From contig CAKSQL010000022.1 of NCBI GenBank assembly GCA_934486735.1, positions 1 to 48,379 on the forward strand: DNA of 48,379 nucleotides, read 5' to 3'. The DNA is from an uncultured Clostridia bacterium. GTDB taxonomy: Bacteria; Bacillota; Clostridia; UBA1381. Both the position numbers and the translations under genes were made by a program. Below the pieces are notes generated by a model. It did not search any database. It was not told where the DNA came from and worked only from the letters and a program-made list of their open reading frames with translations. The stretch's first letter is position 1. Each line of letters opens with the position of its first letter. This document shows, piece after piece, positions 35,132-44,082 of the stretch.

Positions 35132-35908
35132 TTAATCTGTGTAAGAATACACTTCTCCGCACTCGATATAGACAGTCTCAAAGTCCGGATATTTCATCTT
35201 CATCAAATCGGCAAGATGCATCATTCCCGCACGCTCCGAGCCGATATGCCCCATAACCAGGATAGCCTTGTTGTATCCGAGCTGCATATAATCGCGCGCC
35301 ATTTCGCCGGTTTCCCATTCCACTATTTCTCCGGTGAGCACAAAATCATTCTTTTCCAGCTGTTCGGCTATATGCCCCGGAGTTCCGAAACAGCAGCCGA
35401 TATTTCTGCCCTTTTTATCGGGGCAGCCCGCGATTCTCACATGACGGATTCCGAGTTTTTTCTCAATGAGTTCAGCAAGTTCTTTCGCTGTCATTTCCTC
35501 GTCCAACACAAACTCATTCACACCGAAATCGGTATCGGTTATAACCTGTCCTTTCAAACCGAGATATTTTATCTCACCCTCATAAATCATATCATCTCCT
35601 GCCGAATGGGCATTGTCGTGATAGCGCACTATCGTGATTCCGCTTTCGTCAATAAATTTCTTTTTTATCTCGGCAATCCGACAGGGAAGTTTGTCGTCCC
35701 AGTGATTGTAGAAAACAGGCTCATGCACAATCAAAAGATTTGTACCGATTTTTTTGCATTCTCTTATCACATCCGGCGTTGCGAACATGCTGACGGCAAC
35801 CCCTGTAATTTCGTCTGTGCCGTCTCCTGCCTTATATGTATCGCAGCTCCTTTCTCCGTCATAGCCTCCCAACGCTTTCAGTTCGTCAAATAATTCTGAT
35901 ATCTTCAT
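35132..35908 (-). CDS. Nif3-like dinuclear metal-centre protein
   Basis: 258 residues. Nif3/DUF34 pattern: VAVSMFATPDVIRECKKIGTNLLIVHEPVFYNHWD, YHDNAHSAGDD with metal-ligand His, IAGCPDKKGRNIG, and a C-terminal VMGHIGSERAGMMHLADLM. The family binds two metal ions; GTP cyclohydrolase I type 2 and other roles have been proposed, none general. AAGGAGG precedes the ATG. It lies 44 bases after the HAD-GtrA gene and is the last gene of the long operon that starts at the DUF512 gene. Confidence 0.85.
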   Translation of the reverse strand: MKISELFDELKALGGYDGERSCDTYKAGDGTDEITGVAVSMFATPDVIRECKKIGTNLLIVHEPVFYNHWDDKLPCRIAEIKKKFIDESGITIVRYHDNAHSAGDDMIYEGEIKYLGLKGQVITDTDFGVNEFVLDEEMTAKELAELIEKKLGIRHVRIAGCPDKKGRNIGCCFGTPGHIAEQLEKNDFVLTGEIVEWETGEMARDYMQLGYNKAILVMGHIGSERAGMMHLADLMKMKYPDFETVYIECGEVYSYTD

Positions 35909-35952
35909 ATTAATCCTCCTTTTCGCCCGGTATAGGCATGAAATAATTTGAG

Positions 35953-36906
35953 TTAATTCTTATCTTTTTTCCCGAAAGCAAACAGTTTCACCGCCAAAAA
36001 TGTTATCGGTATACCCACAATCGCCGCAAGAGCGTAAGCTATAAGCTTATTCCACCCGAGCAGGTTGAAAAAGACAAGCACCGCCGCATTTTGTATGATG
36101 AAGTTCGGAATATACGAAATACAAAATTTGATATATTTTGTAAAATTCAATTTGTTTCGGAAAATGATAAGACTGTTTAAAATATAAGCAATCGACAGCG
36201 AGGTCAGATATCCTGCAACAAATGCGGCATTTGCTCCCAAAACAAGCGAATAAAGCCAGGAGAAAACCACCCCGTTGATAGTATTCACGCCACCGACAAA
36301 AAGAAACAATATAAATTCACGTGACAAAAATGCGTTATGCTTTTTTTCGCCCCATTCACAGAGTTTTTCACCGTCAACAATATAGCTTTTTTTCGCTATT
36401 TCAGCAAGCGGCGTGTCGGAGTATGAGTCGGAATAAAATTCGTCTATCACAGCGTCTTTTCCGAACGCTTCGTAAAAACGTTTCTGCTTTTCCTCGCCCC
36501 AGCAGTTTTCTCCGTCATATTTTCCGCTTTTTTTGTCCACTCTCGATGCATACAAATACTTTATCCCGAGCCGCGTACATATCGGCATCAGCAAAAACTC
36601 CGGCGATGCCGATATTATCACATCATCAGCCTTCTGTTGTTCAAGATAAAACCTTTTTATCTTGTGCTGATTTGCGTCCCAAAATGCTTCAAGTTCCGAA
36701 TCAATGTCATCGATTTTGGTAAGAAATCTGTAAAAACACTCCTTAAACTCTGTCTTTTTTATAACTCCCAAGCCCCAAAGCAGCGCAGCCCACGCAAGCG
36801 ACGGCAGGAGCAGGAAAAGAGAACGGTTACGCTTTAATTCAAAGAAATAAAAATCTGCCGTACTGTCGTTTTCATATATGGTTTTGTCAAAATCGTATAC
36901 ATTCAT
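35953..36906 (-). CDS. HAD-IB phosphatase fused to a GtrA-like membrane domain
   Basis: About 317 residues from the ATG at 36906 (a TTG at 36912 overlaps gpsA's stop). Residues 1-200: HAD phosphatase of the IB (phosphoserine-phosphatase-like) type, with nucleophile motif VYDFDKTIY, the second motif IISASPE and the acidic pair in FYSDSYSDTPLAE. Residues 200-317: four membrane segments typical of GtrA (FLFVGGVNTINGVVFSWLY, IAYILNSLIIFRNK). HAD-IB phosphatases include PgpC, a phosphatidylglycerophosphatase, and the gene is coupled to gpsA and plsY, so a lipid-phosphate substrate is a reasonable inference. GtrA proteins help move lipid-linked sugars across membranes. Confidence 0.82.
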   Translation of the reverse strand: MNVYDFDKTIYENDSTADFYFFELKRNRSLFLLLPSLAWAALLWGLGVIKKTEFKECFYRFLTKIDDIDSELEAFWDANQHKIKRFYLEQQKADDVIISASPEFLLMPICTRLGIKYLYASRVDKKSGKYDGENCWGEEKQKRFYEAFGKDAVIDEFYSDSYSDTPLAEIAKKSYIVDGEKLCEWGEKKHNAFLSREFILFLFVGGVNTINGVVFSWLYSLVLGANAAFVAGYLTSLSIAYILNSLIIFRNKLNFTKYIKFCISYIPNFIIQNAAVLVFFNLLGWNKLIAYALAAIVGIPITFLAVKLFAFGKKDKN

Positions 36907-36908
36907 AT

Positions 36909-37901
36909 TCAATTGCCCTCACAGGTTTTATCGCGTGTCATGAGCGAGAACACAGCCTCGCGCGCGTCCTTTCCGTTGTATAAAATTTCATTTGCCTCGG
37001 TGACAATCGGCATGGACACATCGTACTTTTTGCTCAGCTGCATTGCTGCATGCGCGGTATTAACACCCTCAACGACCATGTGAACTTCCTTTAGAGTCTC
37101 GTCAAGAGTTTTGCCCTGCCCGAGAAGAATCCCTGCGCGGCGGTTTCGGCTGTGCATACTTGTGCAGGTTACAATCAAATCGCCAATTCCCGAAAGTCCG
37201 GAAAAGGTGTGCGGATTTGCGCCCATCTTTACTCCGAGCCTTGTAATCTCGGCAAGTCCGCGAGTCATAAGCGCCGCCTTTGTGTTATCTCCGTAACCGA
37301 GTCCGTCGGAAATTCCGGCGCAAAGCGCAATTACATTTTTCAGTGCGCCGCCCAATTCTGTACCAACCATGTCGCTGCCGGTATATACACGAAAGCATTT
37401 ATCCATAAATATATCCTGTACAAACTGCGAGAGCCTTTCGTCATTTGACGCAACAACATTGGTGGTCGGCATTCCGCGGCTGACCTCCTCGGCGTGTGAC
37501 GGCCCGCTCATCACCGCGATTCTTGCCTGCGGAATCTCCTCGGCAAAAACTTCCGAAAGTCTTAAAAGGCTGCCGTCCTCCAATCCTTTTGATAAATTCA
37601 CAATCGGCTGACCGTCCGCCACAGCTTTGCAAAGTTCCTTTGCCGTTGAACGCGTCGCCGGACTGGGAACAACTGTAACAATAAGCTCTGCGCTATCAGT
37701 CGCCTCACTCATATTATGTGTACAGATAATATTATCCGGAAATAATATCCCGGGCAAAAACTCTTTGTTTTCCCTGTCTCGGTTCAGCCTGTCGGTCTCC
37801 GTCTGCTGCCAGCTCCACAAATATACTTCATAGCCATGACCTGCCAAAAGCAGCGCTGCCGCCGTTCCCCAGCTGCCCGAGCCTATAACCGCTATCTTCA
37901 T
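36909..37901 (-). CDS. gpsA: Glycerol-3-phosphate dehydrogenase [NAD(P)+] GpsA
   Basis: 330 residues from the ATG at 37901 (GGAG 6 bases before it). Rossmann motif VIGSGSWGTAAALLLAGHG, VPSPATRSTAKEL, NLSKGLEDGSLLRLSEVFAEE, SGPSHAEEVSRGMPT, GGALKNVIALCAGISDGLGYGDNTKAALMTRGLAE with catalytic Lys. It makes sn-glycerol 3-phosphate for phospholipids, the acceptor acylated by PlsY, which is encoded just upstream at 37966-38637. Its stop is 2 bases from the HAD-GtrA start, so the two are translationally coupled. Confidence 0.97.
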   Translation of the reverse strand: MKIAVIGSGSWGTAAALLLAGHGYEVYLWSWQQTETDRLNRDRENKEFLPGILFPDNIICTHNMSEATDSAELIVTVVPSPATRSTAKELCKAVADGQPIVNLSKGLEDGSLLRLSEVFAEEIPQARIAVMSGPSHAEEVSRGMPTTNVVASNDERLSQFVQDIFMDKCFRVYTGSDMVGTELGGALKNVIALCAGISDGLGYGDNTKAALMTRGLAEITRLGVKMGANPHTFSGLSGIGDLIVTCTSMHSRNRRAGILLGQGKTLDETLKEVHMVVEGVNTAHAAMQLSKKYDVSMPIVTEANEILYNGKDAREAVFSLMTRDKTCEGN

Positions 37902-37965
37902 AAAAATCTCCATTCCTTTAATAATTAAATCTCTTACCGGTATGAAACAATAAGAGATTTTTTCT

Positions 37966-38637
37966 TCATTTTTTCTTTGAAAACAATTTACTCTCAGTTC
38001 CGTTCAAGAGCCTTTTTATATTTGCATGATGCTTTGCAACCGCAAGCAGACCCAAAACGACCGCACATGCAAAATATACCGGATTTATATCGCCCTTGCC
38101 TGCCATAAATGCAATAACGGCAACGGGGTATAAAATGCCCCCGATAACCGACCCGAGCGACACATAGCGCGATATTGCCATAATCAAAACGGCGGCAACA
38201 GCGACTATAAGTCCCACTCTCCAATCGAGAATCAGCATTACTCCGAGACTTGTGGCGATTCCCTTGCCGCCCCGAAATCCGAAAAAGACCGGGAAATCGT
38301 GCCCGAGCACAACAAAAACTCCGGCAATATATTTCAGATTATCCATAAGTATATTCGCTTCGAACCAATCGAGCGAAAGTCCGCTCTGCGCGGCTATGAC
38401 CCTGTCCGCGGCACAGCCTATAAGTACAGCTAAAATTCCCTTTGCAACATCACACAAAAGCGTTGCCGCGCCTGCCGCCTTGCCATGAACCCTCAGCATA
38501 TTTGTCGCTCCGGCATTGCCCGAGCCTTCACTTCGTATATCCGAGCCGCTTATTCTTTTTGATATGATAACCGAGCTTGATATACTCCCGATAAGATATG
38601 AGACAAGCGCGGCGATTATCACAATAAAATACAGCAT
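37966..38637 (-). CDS. plsY: Glycerol-3-phosphate acyltransferase PlsY
   Basis: 223 residues, about five membrane segments. Three conserved loops of PlsY: SGNAGATNMLRVHGK, HDFPVFFGFRGGKGIATSLG and SRYVSLGSV, with a lysine-rich C terminus. It transfers acyl from acyl-phosphate to glycerol-3-phosphate. AGAGGG before the ATG. It is placed between der and gpsA, the der-plsY-gpsA order conserved in Firmicutes. Confidence 0.96.
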   Translation of the reverse strand: MLYFIVIIAALVSYLIGSISSSVIISKRISGSDIRSEGSGNAGATNMLRVHGKAAGAATLLCDVAKGILAVLIGCAADRVIAAQSGLSLDWFEANILMDNLKYIAGVFVVLGHDFPVFFGFRGGKGIATSLGVMLILDWRVGLIVAVAAVLIMAISRYVSLGSVIGGILYPVAVIAFMAGKGDINPVYFACAVVLGLLAVAKHHANIKRLLNGTESKLFSKKK

Positions 38638-38654
38638 TTTAATACCCTCTTTTC

Positions 38655-39971
38655 CTATTTTTTCTTTTCTCTTATTATAAAATGCAGGGGTGTTCCCTCA
38701 AATCCGAACGCTTCTCTGAATTGATTTTCAATAAAGCGCAGATATGAGTAATGGAACAAATCCTGAGAATTTACAAACAGGATAAATGTCGGCGGCGCAA
38801 CGGATGCTTGGGTTGCATAGTAGATTTTGAGCCGCTTTCCCTTGTCTGATGGCGGCTGCTGCTTTGCCGTCGCCTCATTTAAGATATCATTGAGCATACC
38901 GGTCGTTATTCTGCGCTTGTGCTGCTGATTCGCAAGCTTTATTTCACCGAGCAGATTTTCCACACGCTGACCCGTTTTTGCCGATATAAACAAAACCGGA
39001 GCATATGGCATAAATGCAAAAGTCTCGCGGACTCTGTCGCGGAACGCGTTCATCGTCTTTGAATCCTTTTCGACAGCGTCCCATTTATTCACCGCGATTA
39101 TGCATGCTCTGCCCTTTTCGTGAGCATAGCCGGCTATTTTTGTGTCCTGCTCGGTCATACCCTCGTTTGCGTCTATCATAATCACGCACACATCGCTTCG
39201 GTCGATTGCCGCCAGCGAGCGCACTACGCTGTAGCGTTCCACCACCTCGTCAATCTTTCCGCGCTTTCTCAAGCCGGCAGTGTCGATGAACAAAAATTTA
39301 TCATCGCCGTTTGCGTAACGTGAATCTATCGCATCACGCGTTGTTCCTGCGATGTTCGATACAATAACTCTTTCCTCACCGAGAATTTTATTGATAAGCG
39401 ACGACTTTCCTGCATTCGGGCGGCCTATAACCGCTACCTTTATTTCATCCTCATCCTCGGTGGTATCGGCATCCTCCGGGAACTGCGAACAGACCTCATC
39501 CAAAAGGTCGCCGACTCCCAGTCCATGCGTCGAAGATATTGCTATCGGGTCTCCCAAACCGAGATTGTAAAATTCGTAAAACTCCATCGGAGGATCGCCG
39601 AGATTATCGACCTTATTCACCGCAAGCACGATTTTTTTGCGCGCCTTTAAAAGCATTGATGTCACGTCTTGGTCGGTTGCGGTTACGCCGTCCTTTACAT
39701 TGACCATCAACACAACAACGTCCGCCATCTCTATCGCAAGTTCCGCCTGGCGGCGCATCTGCACAAGGATTTCGTCCTTTCCGGCAGGCTCTATACCGCC
39801 TGTATCGACCAGCGTAAACGATTTGTCAAGCCACGTTGCGTCGGCATATATTCTGTCACGTGTAACACCCGGAGTATCCTCCACAATGCTTATTCTTTGT
39901 CCTGATATTTTATTAAATAATGAGGATTTTCCGACATTCGGACGTCCAACTATTGCTACTAATGGTTTCAT
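38655..39971 (-). CDS. der: Ribosome-associated GTPase Der (EngA)
   Basis: 438 residues from the ATG at 39971 (AAAGGA upstream); longer in-frame starts overlap the DUF512 gene. Two GTPase domains in tandem: first GRPNVGKSSLFNK, DTPGVTRD, DTGG, NKVD; second GRPNAGKSSLINK, GTTRDAI, DTAG, NKWD; then a KH-like C-terminal domain. It is needed for 50S subunit assembly. It follows the DUF512 gene by 19 bases, a conserved clostridial pair. Confidence 0.97.
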   Translation of the reverse strand: MKPLVAIVGRPNVGKSSLFNKISGQRISIVEDTPGVTRDRIYADATWLDKSFTLVDTGGIEPAGKDEILVQMRRQAELAIEMADVVVLMVNVKDGVTATDQDVTSMLLKARKKIVLAVNKVDNLGDPPMEFYEFYNLGLGDPIAISSTHGLGVGDLLDEVCSQFPEDADTTEDEDEIKVAVIGRPNAGKSSLINKILGEERVIVSNIAGTTRDAIDSRYANGDDKFLFIDTAGLRKRGKIDEVVERYSVVRSLAAIDRSDVCVIMIDANEGMTEQDTKIAGYAHEKGRACIIAVNKWDAVEKDSKTMNAFRDRVRETFAFMPYAPVLFISAKTGQRVENLLGEIKLANQQHKRRITTGMLNDILNEATAKQQPPSDKGKRLKIYYATQASVAPPTFILFVNSQDLFHYSYLRFIENQFREAFGFEGTPLHFIIREKKK

Positions 39972-39990
39972 TTGTATATTCCTTTCAAGT

Positions 39991-41310
39991 TCAAAATAAT
40001 TCTTCGCCGAGAATTGCTTCAACAAATTCATACCCGTCATTGTTCACCGGGATTATCTTTCTGCCGAGCCGATTTTCCGCCTCGGTCAGCGTTACATCAT
40101 CCAAAAAGATATCCTCGCCGTCACGAAGCATGACCGAGGGTATCGTGATAATATCTCCAATCGGTTTGTCCGCAAGCTGTTCTGTCAAGTCGTTTCCGCA
40201 CACAAGCCCGGCGACATTCACTCCGCCTCCGAAAAAGTTGTTCTTTATCGGATAAACCGACAGCTTTACGCCGTCACATGCCTTTTCCAGGCGTTCGGCA
40301 AGTGATTTTATGAACGGATATGCAAGCTCGCCGGTTGCAAGCGTGACATTTCTTGAACGCTTTTTGGGGCGTATGAGCTTGATTGCCTCGTCAAACTCCT
40401 CCTCCATTGAGGCTATAAGCCCGACACCGTTTTCAATCTGAGGAAAGCCCTCGTATTTTTCTGCCGGCGGTATCGGTATGCCTGCCATAAGATAAAACTC
40501 ATCCGAGGCATAAACAAGCCTGGACGGATTTGTTTTCAATATTTTTTCCTGCCATTCTTCAATCTGCCGCACAGTCTTATATGCGCGCTGCTTATCAAAC
40601 GGAGTCAGCCTGCACAATCCCTCGCGGTATCGGGTGAGTCCGACCGGCACAACCGAAAGACTTAAAACGTTCGGACACAATGCCGCGATATCCGATATAC
40701 TTCTGTCAAGCTCTGCGCCGTCGTTAAAGCCGGGACAGAGCACGATCTGACAGTTCATAAAAAGATCTTCCGCCGCAAAACGTTTCATTATGTCATATAC
40801 TTTTCCTGCGTTTTTGTTGTTAAGCATCTTTCGTCTAAGCTCGGGGTTCGTTGTGTGAACCGAGATATTTACCGGCGAAATACGCATCTTTATCATGCGC
40901 TCAATTTCCTCGTCCGACATATTCGTCATGGTTACATAATTGCCCTGAAGAAAGGACAGACGTGTGTCGTCGTCCTTAAAATAGACCGTCTCACGCATGC
41001 CCTTGGGGAGCTGATCGATAAAGCAAAAAATGCATTTGTTGCGGCAGCTCTTTGCGTCGTCAATCAAGCCGGACTTAAACTCGATTCCCAGATCCTCAAA
41101 ATCATTTTCTATCGTGATTATCTCGCATGTCCCGTTCTTTTTCAGAACTTCAAGCTCAACTTCCGCCTCGGAAACAAGATACCGATATTCAAGCACATCC
41201 CGAAACTTACTTCCGTTAATCGATACAAGTATATCGCCGCGCTCAAGTCCCGCACTTTCCGCAAGCGAGGACGGTTCAACATATTCAATTGCCGTATCGG
41301 GTGCTTTCAT
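39991..41310 (-). CDS. DUF512 family protein: PDZ plus radical-SAM-like protein
   Basis: 439 residues from ATG 41310. An N-terminal PDZ-like domain (SLAESAGLERGDILVSING) is followed by CRNKCIFC (Cys 89, 93, 96), the CX3CX2C triad of radical-SAM Fe-S enzymes, then the DUF512 region (LATGELAYPFIKSL, NNFFGGGVNVAGLVCG). This architecture is widespread next to der in Clostridia; its reaction is not known. The promoter at 41337-41365 puts the start near 41330, ruling out the longer in-frame starts at 41331-41379. AAAGGA is 12 bases before the ATG, as for several genes here. Confidence 0.85.
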   Translation of the reverse strand: MKAPDTAIEYVEPSSLAESAGLERGDILVSINGSKFRDVLEYRYLVSEAEVELEVLKKNGTCEIITIENDFEDLGIEFKSGLIDDAKSCRNKCIFCFIDQLPKGMRETVYFKDDDTRLSFLQGNYVTMTNMSDEEIERMIKMRISPVNISVHTTNPELRRKMLNNKNAGKVYDIMKRFAAEDLFMNCQIVLCPGFNDGAELDRSISDIAALCPNVLSLSVVPVGLTRYREGLCRLTPFDKQRAYKTVRQIEEWQEKILKTNPSRLVYASDEFYLMAGIPIPPAEKYEGFPQIENGVGLIASMEEEFDEAIKLIRPKKRSRNVTLATGELAYPFIKSLAERLEKACDGVKLSVYPIKNNFFGGGVNVAGLVCGNDLTEQLADKPIGDIITIPSVMLRDGEDIFLDDVTLTEAENRLGRKIIPVNNDGYEFVEAILGEELF

Positions 41311-41336
41311 ATCGGTTTTCATTCCTTTCATACAAT

Positions 41337-41365
41337 AGTATAACATAAAATTGAAGATTATACAA
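41337..41365 (-). promoter_or_regulatory. Promoter of the DUF512-der-plsY-gpsA operon
   Basis: TTGTAT (41360-41365) and TATACT (41337-41342), 17 bases apart, minus strand; start near 41330. A second, weaker promoter further upstream (TTGTCA and TATAAT, about 18 bases apart, around 41400) may also act. Confidence 0.65.
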
Positions 41366-41553
41366 TAATTATTTTCCAAAAAAGTGACCGAAAAATAAAA
41401 TTATAATAATTTTTTAAAAGTATTGACAAGTTGATTCTACTGCATCAGAGTATATTTAACTACAAACGCAGATAGAGAAAAAGGTCTGCCTTGCATATGA
41501 TGAAAGCATAATGTACCGACTCCTGCATTGATACATATTTCAAGGATGGCAAA

Positions 41554-41745
41554 ATGTCCGGCATGAGAAAAGCCGCTTTGACAGAAATAAATATCGACCC
41601 GCCGGAATATTTAAAATCATCAAACGAAATTTACGCTTTTGTAAATGTTGATATGACACCCCACTCCGAATCGATTTACGCTCCCGACCAAAAACCGCCT
41701 CCTTTGGGATATCGCTTATATGCCAAGCCGACGGAGGATATTTAA
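41554..41745 (+). CDS. Small orphan ORF, 63 residues
   Basis: Plus strand, opposite to its neighbours. ATG has AAGGA 7 bases upstream. The product (MSGMRKAALTEINIDPPEYL..., ending KPTEDI) has no signal or membrane segment and no family I recognise; the proline-rich end (QKPPPLGYRLYAKP) suggests either a small protein or the tail of a lost gene. A plus-strand terminator follows at 41824-41860, which supports transcription in this direction. Uncertain. Confidence 0.4.
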   Translation: MSGMRKAALTEINIDPPEYLKSSNEIYAFVNVDMTPHSESIYAPDQKPPPLGYRLYAKPTEDI

Positions 41746-41823
41746 TCGATAACTTCCCTGTCGGGATTGAATAAAAAATTTTCGATAACAAACCTATGCA
41801 TTGTATTAAAATTTTAAAATGCC

Positions 41824-41860
41824 AAAACGGGTCAGCCGATTTTCCCGGCTGACCCGTTTT
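41824..41860. terminator. Bidirectional terminator between putP and the small ORF
   Basis: A perfect 15-bp stem (41824-41838 with 41846-41860), 7-base loop; T run on the plus strand and TTTT on the minus strand. Confidence 0.92.
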
Positions 41861-41864
41861 TATA

Positions 41865-43430
41865 TTATATAGTTGACTTGTGCTTAATCGATTCAAAATC
41901 CTCTAGTATTTCCTTTGAGGGCGGAGGTGTCAAAAGTGAGAACACCACAATGCATATCGATGAGAATATGAATGCCGGGAGCAATTCATAAATAGCGAAT
42001 GCGCCGCCGAAGTTCGATATAACCAGTTTCCACAGAAATACCATGCCTGCACCGCCGACCATGCCTGCAATCGCGCCGGCTCTGTTGGTTCTCTTCCAGA
42101 AGATTGAGAAAAGCATCAACGGTCCGAATGTTGCGCCGAAGCCTGCCCATGCAAAGGATACAATCTTGAATATTACGCTGTTTTCGTCCATTGCAATTAT
42201 CATTGCTATTACAGCGATAAGCAGAAGCGTTATTCTCGATACAACCATTACACTCTTGTCCGATGCTTCTTTTTTCAGAACGCCCTGATAAATATTCTTT
42301 GCAAATGCCGATGCCGCTATCAAAAGATATGAATCGGACGAGCTGATTGTTGCAGCCAGGATTCCTGCCATTACAAAGCCTGCCAAAAGCGGCGGCAGAG
42401 AACTTCTTGCAAGGGTGATGAAGATGTTTTCCGCACTTGTTGCGGTGAGATGTGCCGTCGGATAAAGCTGTCTGCCGACAATTCCTATAAATACTGCAAC
42501 CGCAAGCGAAATCAAAACCCAAATCATAGCAATTCGTCTTGAACGCTTAAGCTCATCCTCGCGGCGGATAGCCATAAATCTGAGCAGAACCTGAGGCATG
42601 CCGAAATATCCGAGTCCCCATGCCAACATTGAGAATATCTTAAGCACACCGTACGGAGTTGACGCTCCGAAAACAGGCTGTCCGTTTTCAACAAGCTGTT
42701 CTCCGGCAGCATTTAACGAAGGTGTTGCAAGGCCGAAAAAGTCCAAAAATCCGGGAATTTTCTTTGCATTTTCAATAACAGCACCAAATCCGCCGGCATC
42801 AATTGTGCTTATTGTAACAATAATCGCAAGAGCGACAACCATTACAACACCCTGCATAAAGTCGGATGCACTCTCGGCAAGAAATCCGCCGAGGATTGTG
42901 TAAAGCAAAACAAACGCTGCGCCGACAAGCATCATTGTGACATAGGACATTCCGAACAAGGTCGAGAACAATTTTCCGCAGGTTACAAAACAGCTTGCCG
43001 CATAAACTGTGAAGAAAATAAGTATAAACAATGCCGACAGGGTCAGTATAACCTTTTTTTCCTCGCGGAATCTGTTTGAGAAAAATTCCGGCAGAGTGAT
43101 TGAGTTGTTTGCGCGTATACTGTAGCGTCTGAGCCTTTTTGAAACTATCAGCCAGTTCAGATATGTACCGACCGCAAGACCGATAGCCGTCCATGCGGCG
43201 TCCGCAAGACCGCACCAGTATGCAACACCGGGAAGTCCCATTAAGAGCCAGCCGCTCATATCCGACGCTTCCGCGCTCATGGCGGTTACCCACGGTCCGA
43301 GCGAACGTCCGCCGAGAAAATAGTTTTCGGAGCTTTTGTTTGCCGCCCTTGCAAAAATAACTCCGATGCCGATTACAATTGCCATATATATAATCATGGC
43401 AATCAGAATCTGAAATGTTTGGTTATCCAT
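41865..43430 (-). CDS. putP: Sodium/proline symporter, PutP type
   Basis: 521 residues, about 13 membrane segments of the sodium:solute symporter (SLC5-like) fold. PutP-type motifs: FLGGRSLGPWVTAMSAEASDMSGWLLMGLPG with Na+-site Ser/Asp residues, RLRRYSIRANNSITLPEFFSNRF, and AGILAATISSSDSYLLIAASAFAKNIY with the paired Ser of the sodium site. It imports proline with Na+. AAAGG is 9 bases before the ATG. It has its own promoter and a structured leader of about 190 bases; the gene is monocistronic, ending at the terminator 41824-41860. Confidence 0.9.
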   Translation of the reverse strand: MDNQTFQILIAMIIYMAIVIGIGVIFARAANKSSENYFLGGRSLGPWVTAMSAEASDMSGWLLMGLPGVAYWCGLADAAWTAIGLAVGTYLNWLIVSKRLRRYSIRANNSITLPEFFSNRFREEKKVILTLSALFILIFFTVYAASCFVTCGKLFSTLFGMSYVTMMLVGAAFVLLYTILGGFLAESASDFMQGVVMVVALAIIVTISTIDAGGFGAVIENAKKIPGFLDFFGLATPSLNAAGEQLVENGQPVFGASTPYGVLKIFSMLAWGLGYFGMPQVLLRFMAIRREDELKRSRRIAMIWVLISLAVAVFIGIVGRQLYPTAHLTATSAENIFITLARSSLPPLLAGFVMAGILAATISSSDSYLLIAASAFAKNIYQGVLKKEASDKSVMVVSRITLLLIAVIAMIIAMDENSVIFKIVSFAWAGFGATFGPLMLFSIFWKRTNRAGAIAGMVGGAGMVFLWKLVISNFGGAFAIYELLPAFIFSSICIVVFSLLTPPPSKEILEDFESIKHKSTI

Positions 43431-43444
43431 AAAATCTATGCCTT

Positions 43445-43603
43445 TCTGCCCACAGTAGTCCGCTTTTTCTTATCGTGGGCAGATAAGACGCAGGTTCGCG
43501 AGTCTTTAGAGCAGGAGTTTTGTTTTTTTAACAGACGGCTTTCACGCGGTGCTTTCGGAAATTGTTTTCGCCAAAGCCACATAAAACCATCTTTTTCTGC
43601 CCA
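43445..43603 (-). promoter_or_regulatory. Three-arm leader before putP
   Basis: Minus-strand RNA contains TGGGCAGA (43596-43603), then TCTGCCCAC (43475-43483), then GTGGGCAGA (43445-43453). The middle arm can pair with either the upstream or the downstream arm but not both; the downstream arm ends next to the ribosome site. The middle arm also sits in the loop of a 6-bp hairpin (43469-43487). Candidate switch; no known riboswitch class recognised. Confidence 0.45.
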
Positions 43604-43609
43604 TATAAA

Positions 43610-43622
43610 ACCCATTATGGGT
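43610..43622. promoter_or_regulatory. Palindrome at the putP transcription start
   Basis: ACCCATTATGGGT, an inverted repeat just downstream of the -10 box, covering the predicted start; operator-like. Confidence 0.4.
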
Positions 43623-43624
43623 AT

Positions 43625-43652
43625 ATTATACCATACTATGCAAAAATGTCAA
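43625..43652 (-). promoter_or_regulatory. Sigma-A promoter of putP
   Basis: TTGACA (43647-43652) and TATAAT (43625-43630), 16 bases apart, minus strand. Confidence 0.8.
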
Positions 43653-44046
43653 GATATCAATGCAAAATTGTCATGAATAAGTGAAATTATATGCAACTTT
43701 TATTTGCGAATCAAAAGTGAAAATAAAATGATTCAATTATACACACCTCAGCCAACGGAAAAGGATTTAAAGCGTACTCTTTTTTTCTTCGAACAATTTA
43801 AATATATTTTTGATTTATTGAAAAATTAAGATTCGATCGATTTTAAATAAAATATCAAAAATATTAGCATCCGCTGAAAATTATCTTGAATTTAAATTAA
43901 AAGACTGTAACTCTTTTTTAGTTAATACAAACTCACTCCTGCGCGTTTGCACCTCACTTCTTCACTTTTCACTATTACTTATTACTTCCCAAAAAAGCGA
44001 CATGCTAAATTCAAGAGCCAGAGTTAATAGTGAATAGGTAATAAGT
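43653..44046. other. AT-rich intergenic DNA, no supported gene
   Basis: About 390 bases left of the accessory block. A 33-codon plus-strand reading frame (43728-43829) lacks a ribosome site and is not called. Imperfect inverted copies of a CACTATTACTTATTAC-like string occur near 43969 and 44030. Nothing else is recognised. Confidence 0.5.
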
Positions 44047-44082
44047 AAAAATCGACAAGCACTTTCGTACTTGTCGATTTTT
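44047..44082. terminator. Terminator at the left edge of the nuclease unit
   Basis: AAAAATCGACAAG (44047-44059) pairs with CTTGTCGATTTTT (44070-44082); T runs exist in both directions. On the minus strand it ends any transcript from the promoter at 44295-44323. Confidence 0.88.

Noticed and set aside
43728..43829. 33-codon plus-strand ORF (MIQLYTPQPTEKDLKRTLFF...)
   Set aside because: Resembles the start of a phage-type regulator, but there is no ribosome site and it stops after 33 residues; not enough to call.
43960..44060. CRISPR-like short repeats (CACTATTACTTATTAC and its inverse)
   Set aside because: Only two imperfect, inverted copies without spacers of regular length.
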